Of a DNA stretch of 41,948 nucleotides, positions 35,668 through 41,948 are shown one piece after another. The position numbers and the translations under genes are program-made. Position 1 is the stretch's first letter, and the number at the start of each line of letters is the position of its first letter. Origin of the DNA: JAXGQD01 sp964401615 (lineage in GTDB: Bacteria; Bacillota; Clostridia; Saccharofermentanales; Fastidiosipilaceae); NCBI GenBank assembly GCA_964401615.1, contig CAYNZF010000006.1:1-41948 (forward strand), given 5' to 3'. The notes beneath the pieces were generated by a model. That model did not search any database. It had not been told where the DNA came from and was given only the letters and a program-made list of their open reading frames with translations.

Positions 35668-36993
35668 TCACAAAGAAATTCTTTTCCTGAGTTCTTCGAT
35701 TTCGTCACAGAAAGGAACTTCCTTTTCCTTTACTATTATATCAATTTTTTTACATGCGCTCCTGGCCGTTGTGTGATCCTTTTTTCCAAAATACTCTGAA
35801 ATTTTACCCAGAGTCATGTCAAGAATCGTCCTGAAAAAGTACATGGCCATCATGCGGGGATAGGCAATATTTTTATCGCGGCGGGGTGACATGATGTCGT
35901 CAACGGTAATGTTGTAATAGGCACATATTACAGCGATGATGGTTTCAGCATTTACTTTTTTAGTGGCCTGCGGATGGATCATGTCATGTAAAACCTGCTG
36001 CGTCATGCTCAAGGTGACTTCACCTTGAAGCTGGGTATAGGCAAGGACCTTTTTAAAGGCTCCTTCGAGTTCACGGACATTGGATGAAATATTACTGGCG
36101 ATGTAATCGAGAACATCGTCGGGAAATTCGACATAATTTGAATTGGCCATATTTTTTAGAATGGCGACGCGTGTTTCATAATCCGGTGCTTGAATGTCAA
36201 CCAGGACACCGCTTGAAAAGCGGGTTATCAGTCGTTTTTCAAGTGAATTCAGCTGTGTGGGTGGTTTATCGCAGGTCAGTACGATTTGGCTGCCCCGTTC
36301 GTAGAGCGCGTTGAAGGTGTGAAAAAATTCTTCCTGGGTGCCTTCTTTGTTCTCTAAAAACTGGATGTCATCAATCAAGAGAAAATCACAATTGCGATAC
36401 TTTTTTCTGAAAGGTTCAAAGGATTTACCCGACAAAGAAGAGATAAACTCGTTCAGGAAGGTTTCACATTGCGTGTAGACCACTCTTTTTTCAGGATGCA
36501 TGTCGATGATTTCATTGCCGATGGCTTGAATCAGATGCGTTTTGCCCAAACCGGAGCCACCGTAAAGAAAGAGTGGATTGAACATGTTTTTTGATTTATT
36601 GTCGGATTCCGGCAGCTTGGCGACCGAACAGCAGACATTGTATGCGAAATTATTTCCGGTTCCGACGACAAAGTTGTCAAAATTCAGTGAAGGGTTAAGG
36701 TTTCCGGATGACATTTCTTCTTTAGCCGCTTTGAACACCGTTTGTTTTTTGGCCTGAGGCAAAACAAAACGTACCATAAGACGCGAAGGGGAGGCGTTTT
36801 TAAGGGCACTTTCGACGGTGTCTCTTTCATGCTCGCTAAAAGACAGATGCATACTGTCTTTACATTCCAAAACCAGGTAAGCGCCGTCGATTTCGACCGG
36901 ACGCAAGGGCTTGTAAACGGTGTTGTAATCTACGCTTGAAACCGTATTTTTTATAAATTCAAGCGTTTTATCCCATATGACTTCATGTTCCAC
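35668..36993 (-). CDS. dnaA: Chromosomal replication initiator DnaA
   Basis: 441 residues from the chosen GTG. Domain I is MEHEVIWDKTLEFIKNTVSSVDYNT, domain II is short, and the AAA+ core has Walker A GGSGLGKT (about 145-152) and Walker B LLIDDIQF. Domain IV reads PRMMAMYFFRTILDMTLGKISEYFG, then KKDHTTARSACKKI, where most DnaA proteins have DHTTVIHA or DHTTVLHA. The frame also opens at GTG 37023, but the predicted transcription start (37042) would leave only 19 bases, and that codon lies within a hairpin. At 36993 a run of six G lies 12 bases upstream as a ribosome site, so I prefer it; the choice is not decisive. Confidence 0.9.
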   Translation of the reverse strand: MEHEVIWDKTLEFIKNTVSSVDYNTVYKPLRPVEIDGAYLVLECKDSMHLSFSEHERDTVESALKNASPSRLMVRFVLPQAKKQTVFKAAKEEMSSGNLNPSLNFDNFVVGTGNNFAYNVCCSVAKLPESDNKSKNMFNPLFLYGGSGLGKTHLIQAIGNEIIDMHPEKRVVYTQCETFLNEFISSLSGKSFEPFRKKYRNCDFLLIDDIQFLENKEGTQEEFFHTFNALYERGSQIVLTCDKPPTQLNSLEKRLITRFSSGVLVDIQAPDYETRVAILKNMANSNYVEFPDDVLDYIASNISSNVRELEGAFKKVLAYTQLQGEVTLSMTQQVLHDMIHPQATKKVNAETIIAVICAYYNITVDDIMSPRRDKNIAYPRMMAMYFFRTILDMTLGKISEYFGKKDHTTARSACKKIDIIVKEKEVPFCDEIEELRKRISL

Positions 36994-37021
36994 TGTTTCG
37001 AAGGTCCCCCCTTTTACTGAC

Positions 37022-37042
37022 ACCTTTTGGTAATCAAAAGGT
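37022..37042. repeat. Perfect inverted repeat at the dnaA transcript start
   Basis: ACCTTTTG (37022-37029) and CAAAAGGT (37035-37042) flank a 5-base centre. The right end coincides with the predicted +1 of dnaA. It could be a 5' RNA hairpin or an operator. Confidence 0.6.
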
Positions 37043-37048
37043 AATGGT

Positions 37049-37057
37049 ATTCTAACA
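37049..37057 (-). promoter_or_regulatory. Extended -10 promoter of dnaA
   Basis: Minus strand TGTTAGAAT, TG-extended with five of six consensus bases. Predicted start 37042. Only a weak -35 (TTTTAT) is visible. Confidence 0.55.
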
Positions 37058-37106
37058 GAAGAAAAGCTTTAATAAAACCTAAGCAAAAGGTCTAAACAAG
37101 CGTGTC

Positions 37107-37135
37107 TTGGGGATTTTAGAGCTTAATTATATAAG
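37107..37135 (+). promoter_or_regulatory. Candidate promoter of pepF
   Basis: TTGGGG (37107-37112), 17 bases, TATAAG (37130-37135). It is divergent from the dnaA promoter. The leader to the pepF start would be about 144 bases. Confidence 0.45.
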
Positions 37136-37285
37136 GCTAAATAATTGGCAAAAGAAATGGCAGACAAGGAAAAACGCTTGCTTTTGCCGGTGTGAAATGG
37201 AAGGATAATGTTCATAAATAGGGAAACAACTACCCGTTCAGTGAAAATTCACCTTAATCCGTCACAAAAGGAGAGGACAAATTTT

Positions 37286-39163
37286 ATGGCAGCGAAAAAA
37301 TCCAGTAAAAAAACCACAGTGCAGAACAGCGAAGCGCAGGTGGATGTAAAAATCGAAAAAAATGAACAAGCGGTACCGCTGCGCAGCGAACTGCCTTTGG
37401 AGATGACTTGGGATTTGACCAGAATATTTCCTGATGATGACGCATGGGAGAAGGCGTTCAAAGCATACGAAGAATTGCTGGAAAGCGAGCCGACGCAAGC
37501 GGGTAAGTTGGGCAAAAGCGGGAAAAACCTGCTTAAGGCTTGTGAATATTACGCCAAAATGGCCCGACCTCTGGAAAAGCTCTATGCCTATGCCCACATG
37601 ATGCACGACTCGGATACAGCAGTGAGCAAGTACACGGCCATGCAGCAGCGCGCCTTTACGATTTACACTAAATTCGGAGCGAAAATTGCGTTTTTCAAAC
37701 CGGAGCTGAACGCCATCAACGATGAAAAAATGGCGAAATATTTTGCCTCTACGCCTGCTCTCAGCGATTACAAGCACTTGATCGAAGAGACGCGCCTCGC
37801 TAAAGCGCACACGCTGTCCAATGCTGAAGAACTGCTATTGGCCAAGGGTGGGCGAATTTTCAATTCCTCATCGCAAAGTTTTTCCATTCTCAGCGACGCC
37901 GATCTGCAATACCCCAACATAGAAGATGAAAACGGAGAGAAGGTCGAGCTGACTGACGGACGTTTCGGCCGCTTTTTGGAGAGCCGTAACCGTACAGTGC
38001 GTGAAGCCGCCTTTACATCGGTCTATGAGACTTACAAACAGTTTAAGAATACTTTTGCCAGTCTGCTGGGTGGCAATGTGCAGGCCCAAAATTACCTGGC
38101 GGAAGTGCGAGGCTATAAAACAGCTCGTGAGGCGGCCTTGTTCAACAATTCGATCCCGGATAAGGTTTACGACAATTTGGTCAAAACGGTACAGAAAAAT
38201 CTGCCCCTGCTGCATCGCTATGTGGCACTGAGAAAAAAGATTTTGGGTGTCGAGCAGCTCCATTCCTACGATCTCTACACGCCTCTGACCGAGGCCGATG
38301 TGAAAATTACCTTCGAAGAGGCAAAGGACATCACAATGAAGGCCCTGGCTCCGCTGGGAGAAGAGTACCTGTCCATTCTCGAGAAAGCTTTCTCGGAGCG
38401 CTGGATCGATGTCCTTGAAAACAAGGGGAAAAGATCCGGTGCTTACTCGGGCGGGGGTTACGACACGGTCCCTTACATCCTGCTCAATTGGCAAGATACA
38501 CTGGACAATCTTTTTACTCTGGTTCATGAACTGGGTCACAGCGTCCACTCCTATCTGACCCGCCGGAACCAGCCCTTTGTCTACGGAGATTACAGCATTT
38601 TCCTCGCTGAAATTGCTTCAACCACCAACGAAAACCTCTTGACGGCTTATCTGCTCGAACACGAACAGGATCCTACACTGCGCCTGCACTACATCAACCA
38701 TTATCTGGATGGTTTCAAAGGCACCGTTTTCCGCCAGACCCAGTTCGCGCAATTCGAACAGCTGGTCCATGTGGCCGATCAAAACGGTATCGCCCTGACA
38801 GCGGATTACCTTTGCGAAGAATACGGCAAAATGAACCGTGCCTATTACGGTGAGGCCCTCAGCTTTGATGAAGAGATTTCCTACGAATGGGCACGCATTC
38901 CGCATTTTTACTACAATTTTTATGTGTATCAGTATGCAACGGGCTTCAGTGCCGCGACCGCTTTCTCGCAAGCCATTTTGTCCGGGAAAAAAGGCAGTGT
39001 GGAAAAATTCCTGGGCTATTTGTCTTCAGGTAATTCCGATTATCCGCTCAATGTCCTGAAAAAAGCCGGTCTGGACATGTCCAGACCCAAACCGATCGAG
39101 GTGGCCATGCGCAGCTTCGAGGCCTATCTGGAGTTGATGGAGTCGTCGGTTTCAGCTCAATGA
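37286..39163 (+). CDS. pepF: Oligoendopeptidase F
   Basis: 625 residues, M3 family. The zinc site HELGH lies at 414-418 (VHELGHSVHSYL), followed by the Glu-bearing FLAEIASTTNE. The end region has ARIPHFYYNFYVYQYATGFSAA, as in PepF. It cleaves cytosolic peptides of roughly 7-17 residues in characterised members. The N-terminus is Lys-rich (MAAKKSSKKTTVQNSEAQ) and probably disordered. The frame opens at 37208, but AGAGGA eight bases before the ATG at 37286 marks the likely start. It is the first gene rightward from the origin. Confidence 0.93.
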   Translation: MAAKKSSKKTTVQNSEAQVDVKIEKNEQAVPLRSELPLEMTWDLTRIFPDDDAWEKAFKAYEELLESEPTQAGKLGKSGKNLLKACEYYAKMARPLEKLYAYAHMMHDSDTAVSKYTAMQQRAFTIYTKFGAKIAFFKPELNAINDEKMAKYFASTPALSDYKHLIEETRLAKAHTLSNAEELLLAKGGRIFNSSSQSFSILSDADLQYPNIEDENGEKVELTDGRFGRFLESRNRTVREAAFTSVYETYKQFKNTFASLLGGNVQAQNYLAEVRGYKTAREAALFNNSIPDKVYDNLVKTVQKNLPLLHRYVALRKKILGVEQLHSYDLYTPLTEADVKITFEEAKDITMKALAPLGEEYLSILEKAFSERWIDVLENKGKRSGAYSGGGYDTVPYILLNWQDTLDNLFTLVHELGHSVHSYLTRRNQPFVYGDYSIFLAEIASTTNENLLTAYLLEHEQDPTLRLHYINHYLDGFKGTVFRQTQFAQFEQLVHVADQNGIALTADYLCEEYGKMNRAYYGEALSFDEEISYEWARIPHFYYNFYVYQYATGFSAATAFSQAILSGKKGSVEKFLGYLSSGNSDYPLNVLKKAGLDMSRPKPIEVAMRSFEAYLELMESSVSAQ

Positions 39164-39233
39164 GAGGGTGGGTTTTTCTTTGGAAATATTGGCCCGCAAT
39201 GTCTTTTTTCAACAAAACCCCGTCGCGCTAAAG

Positions 39234-39239
39234 TATAAT
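39234..39239 (+). promoter_or_regulatory. Candidate -10 of apt
   Basis: A perfect TATAAT without recognisable -35 or TG extension. Predicted start near 39246, 20 bases before the apt ATG. Confidence 0.4.
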
Positions 39240-39265
39240 TAAGCTTGCTTATTGGAGGTGCCCCC

Positions 39266-39799
39266 ATGATTGACTTAGAAAAAAAACTCAGACATGTCCC
39301 TAACTTTCCGAAAGAAGGGATAGATTTTATCGATATCACAACCGTTTTACAGGATGCTGAATTGTTTCAGGCTCTGATTGAACAGCTGACCGGCCTTGTC
39401 AAAGACCTGGATTTTGACATAATCGTAGGGGCCGAATCAAGAGGCTTCATTATGGGAGCACCGCTCGCATATGCGATGAAGAAGGGCTTTGTGCCCATCA
39501 GAAAACCCGGAAAACTGCCTTACCACACGTATGAAGTGAACTATGAGCTCGAATATGGTCAAGACACTCTGGCAATGCATACGGACGCCATTCACAAAGG
39601 TCAGAAAGTGCTCATCGTCGATGATCTTCTGGCGACAGGGGGGACCGCTTTTGCCAATACAGAGCTGATTGAAGCAGCCGGCGGCACCGTAGTCGGTTTA
39701 CTCTTTTTTATTGAACTGGTCGAATTGAACGGGCGTAAACGCATTCCGGAAAAATATCCGGTTTATACTTTGGTGAAAACCACAGAAGACAAGCTTTAA
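39266..39799 (+). CDS. apt: Adenine phosphoribosyltransferase
   Basis: 177 residues. The PRPP-binding block is VLIVDDLLATGGTA. VGAESRGFIMGAPLAYAM and PIRKPGKLPYHTYEVNYELEYGQD are typical of bacterial Apt. It converts adenine and PRPP to AMP in purine salvage. The frame opens at TTG 39245, but GGAGGTG just before the ATG at 39266 fixes the start. It follows pepF with its own candidate promoter. Confidence 0.96.
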   Translation: MIDLEKKLRHVPNFPKEGIDFIDITTVLQDAELFQALIEQLTGLVKDLDFDIIVGAESRGFIMGAPLAYAMKKGFVPIRKPGKLPYHTYEVNYELEYGQDTLAMHTDAIHKGQKVLIVDDLLATGGTAFANTELIEAAGGTVVGLLFFIELVELNGRKRIPEKYPVYTLVKTTEDKL

Positions 39800-39853
39800 T
39801 ACAAGCCCTATTCAGGCTGCCCGATAAACAGGGCATAACGGAGGGACAAGACG

Positions 39854-40837
39854 ATGAAAACGGCTCATTTGGAGTTGCTCAGGAAGTATTCCGGAGATTC
39901 ATCCGCGCACTTCGGGATAACGCGCTTCCGAATGGAAAATGGACCTGCGGCCGGCATGGCTGCTCTGCAGGTGAAAACGGACAAGGGCTTGAATCTCTTG
40001 ATACTGGCTGACAGAGGCCTGGATATCGCCCGCGCGAGTTACAAAGGGGCGAACCTGGGTCTGGCTCTGGCGGCAGGTCTTAAATCGCCCTACAGTTTTA
40101 CCGAAAAAGGCAATGAAGGTTTTCTTAAGCAGTTTTTCGGAGGTTTGTTGACGACCGGAGGCATCAGTCATTCAGGCCCGGGTAGTGAAGAACACGGTCT
40201 GCATGGTCTTGTCAACAATACCCCTGCTGAAAATGTGAACTGCTGGGTCGACAGCACGGGCGATGATGTATTACTGAAAGTCAGCGGCGTCATCAGGGAG
40301 GCCCGCATTTTTGGCCATCACCTGGCCCTGCACAGAGAAATCACGGTCAACACCGAGAGCAGCGCGGTCGAAATAGTGGATCGCGTTGAAAACTATGGCT
40401 TTATGCCGGCTGAAATCAAGCTGCTGTATCACATTAATTTCGGTTATCCACTCCTTGCTCCCGGCTGCCGTATCGTTTCAAGCGCTGCACGTTTGGAAGC
40501 GCGTGACGCTGGAGCAGCAGCCGGACTTGATCAGGCGCTTCTGATCGAAGAGGCAAGTCCCGGCAGAGCAGAGCAGTGCTATTTTCATTTGGACAACCCT
40601 GAGGAGGCTTTTGCCAGGCTCGAAAACAGTCAACTGGGACTGGCCGCGACGGTAAACTACCGCAGTTCAGAGTGTCCCTTGCTCTGCGAATGGAAACTTA
40701 TGGCGGCGGGCGATTACGCTCTGGGTCTGGAGCCTGCGGGTCCGGCGGTTTTCGATGATGGATTGGCCGTGAAAACTCTGGCCGCCGGAGAAAGTTGTCA
40801 CTACCACGTGAGCATAGTATTTGAAGAATTGAACTAA
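39854..40837 (+). CDS. DUF4432 / galactose-mutarotase-like protein
   Basis: 327 residues. GLNLLILADRGLDIARASYKG, GEEHGLHGLVNN-type (GSEEHGLHGLVNN) and LLYHINFGYPLL follow the DUF4432 family, whose members have an aldose-1-epimerase-like beta-sandwich; His in EEHGLHG and HINFG are likely site residues. Activity on a sugar is inferred from the fold only. GGAGGG before the ATG is a good ribosome site. It lies 54 bases after apt, and an esterase follows, which may point to carbohydrate use. Confidence 0.8.
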   Translation: MKTAHLELLRKYSGDSSAHFGITRFRMENGPAAGMAALQVKTDKGLNLLILADRGLDIARASYKGANLGLALAAGLKSPYSFTEKGNEGFLKQFFGGLLTTGGISHSGPGSEEHGLHGLVNNTPAENVNCWVDSTGDDVLLKVSGVIREARIFGHHLALHREITVNTESSAVEIVDRVENYGFMPAEIKLLYHINFGYPLLAPGCRIVSSAARLEARDAGAAAGLDQALLIEEASPGRAEQCYFHLDNPEEAFARLENSQLGLAATVNYRSSECPLLCEWKLMAAGDYALGLEPAGPAVFDDGLAVKTLAAGESCHYHVSIVFEELN

Positions 40838-40927
40838 AAAACGTGTTATAGAAAATTTCCCAGAGTGAACAAGAGTGAACTTTTTAACGAAAAAAGCCGG
40901 TATCCATAGATTTCTTTGAGGTAAGAC

Positions 40928-41785
40928 GTGCGACACGATTTGGTCAGCTTTCCGAAACTTAGAGGCCAAAAAGATGCGGCTGTTTTAAAGAGTTACTGTT
41001 TCGAGACGCCCAATGAAGGTAATTCGCGCTGGGAACTGCCCGAGCGCATGCCCGCCGTCATCATTTGTCCGGGTGGTGCCTACCGAGGCGGTTCGGCTAA
41101 AATGAAAGAACCGGTTGCCTTGAAGTTTATGATGCAAGGCTATCAAGCCTTTACTTTGGATTACGGCTACGGGGTGGATTCTGCTTATCCTTTGCCCTTG
41201 CTCAATTTGGCGCGCGCTGTTTTGTATCTCAAAAAAAACGCGGCCGAGCTAAGAGTCGATCCTCAACATATCGCGGTCCTTGGTTTCAGTGCCGGTGGGC
41301 ATTTGTCCAGTCTTTATGCCTCAACTTCAGCGCAGATGACCTGGACTGCAGGCCTTGAGGCCTCCCCTGATGATTTGGCCGTTCAAGCTGTGCTCGGCGC
41401 TTATCCGGTCCTCAACCTGGCCGATTTCGTTCGATCCTACACTCAAGATCAACTTCAGCGTTTTGGACCCATGTTCCATCTGGACTTGGCTGAACGCGAC
41501 CCCTTGCGTATGCTCAACATTGCAAGTCCGCCTCATTTTATTTTTGCCTGCCGCGAGGATAAAATCGTGCGCCCGGCTGCGACGCTTGAGTTTGTTGCAA
41601 AAGCGCTGGAAATCGGTGTCCCTGTTGAATTTCATCTTTTTGCGGAAGGCGATCACGGACTTTCTACGGCGGATGCTCTTTCCATGCAAGGCCAGACTTA
41701 CCCGCTTCGTGTCGGTCTATGGATGACTCAAGCCGTCAACTGGCTCAACGATCTATTTGATTACCATTTCTACCAAATAACATAA
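40928..41785 (+). CDS. Alpha/beta hydrolase, carbohydrate-esterase-like
   Basis: 285 residues. CPGGAYRGGS (about 47-56) forms the oxyanion part, GFSAGGH has the nucleophile Ser121, CREDKIV gives the Asp, and EGDHGLS the His. This order is that of BD-FAE and xylan-esterase-like hydrolases (Pfam Abhydrolase_3 type). It probably removes acetyl or related esters from sugars; no signal peptide is seen, so it would act on imported compounds. Starts at GTG 40928 with GAGGT seven bases upstream. A weak TG-extended -10 (TGTTATAGA) lies at 40844-40852. Confidence 0.85.
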   Translation: MRHDLVSFPKLRGQKDAAVLKSYCFETPNEGNSRWELPERMPAVIICPGGAYRGGSAKMKEPVALKFMMQGYQAFTLDYGYGVDSAYPLPLLNLARAVLYLKKNAAELRVDPQHIAVLGFSAGGHLSSLYASTSAQMTWTAGLEASPDDLAVQAVLGAYPVLNLADFVRSYTQDQLQRFGPMFHLDLAERDPLRMLNIASPPHFIFACREDKIVRPAATLEFVAKALEIGVPVEFHLFAEGDHGLSTADALSMQGQTYPLRVGLWMTQAVNWLNDLFDYHFYQIT

Positions 41786-41948
41786 CGTTTGGCTTAAAAG
41801 ATCCTATATTTATGAACAATAGTTCAAAAAAATGGTTTGATAATGTACATGCTCACAAATATTGCGATATTACAGCCTTATTTCTCGTGAGTAATTTAGA
41901 ATTAATCTGAATTATTTTGAATATATGAACGATAAATCATAAAAATGC
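41786..41948. other. AT-rich gap to the right edge, no gene supported
   Basis: About 160 bases, clearly more AT-rich than the rest. A 32-codon frame from 41812 has no ribosome site and is not called. No terminator hairpin is obvious. Confidence 0.5.

Noticed and set aside
39780..39850. GCCCT...AGGGC hairpin after apt as terminator
   Set aside because: Stem is five base pairs with a long loop and no T run; it overlaps the leader of the next gene.
41812..41910. 32-codon frame near the right edge
   Set aside because: No ribosome site, very AT-rich, no recognisable product.

Overview
The window is 41.9 kb around a bacterial chromosome replication origin. Gene content and order (dnaA, dnaN, recF, a remB/DUF370 gene, gyrB, parA, parB, rpoB, rpoC), strong Shine-Dalgarno sites, TG-extended -10 promoters and the sequence types of GyrB, RpoB and DnaA suggest a Clostridia-type Firmicute of moderate GC. 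GyrB carries PLWGKMLNVE, which I associate from memory with Oscillospirales-like lineages; that placement is inference. A run of 10 N inside rpoC marks an assembly gap, and a one-base frameshift lies further along the same gene, so this looks like a draft or metagenome assembly.

Layout. 1-3.7 kb: a lipase-like gene cut by the left edge, a membrane NERD-domain protein, and a leftward set of small envelope or unknown proteins (YtxH, DUF948-like, CpXC). 3.9-11.6 kb: rightward trkA and trkH (potassium uptake), a SWIM-SNF2 helicase and a papain-like or C39-like cysteine protein. 11.6-12.0 kb: a convergent gap with repeats, a possible promoter, a terminator and perhaps a 30-residue ORF. 12.0-19.1 kb: a leftward set of a DEDDh exonuclease, a membrane protein, pepT, a HemC-SUMT-HemD-like fusion and a CbiA-like protein. 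19.2-26.7 kb: rpoC and rpoB. 27.0-36.99 kb: a foldase-type prolyl isomerase, parB, parA, two parS sites, gyrB, remB, recF, dnaN, oriC and dnaA, all leftward. 37.2-41.8 kb: rightward pepF, apt, a DUF4432 protein and an esterase.

Transcription diverges at dnaA/pepF. Genes from dnaA leftward to about 12 kb, and from pepF rightward, point away from the origin, as expected for highly expressed genes on both replichores. oriC is most likely the dnaA-dnaN gap, with DnaA boxes. The two perfect parS palindromes lie 5 kb away, just upstream of parA-parB.

The most unusual region is the pair at 11968-16198. Both proteins clearly have the folds of tetrapyrrole and cobalamin enzymes (porphobilinogen deaminase, uroporphyrinogen-III methyltransferase, uroporphyrinogen-III synthase; cobyrinate a,c-diamide synthase). 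Yet they lack residues normally required for catalysis (dipyrromethane Cys, catalytic Asp region, P-loop Lys, glutaminase Cys), while the reading frames are long, intact, overlapping and well supplied with ribosome sites. This looks like a repurposed enzyme set rather than a decaying one. Other points of note are a possibly leaderless remB, a dnaA mRNA predicted to start exactly with a hairpin, an attenuator-like hairpin in the rpoB leader, a probable ATT start codon, and an operator-like array with a possible small RNA at 11.7-11.9 kb.
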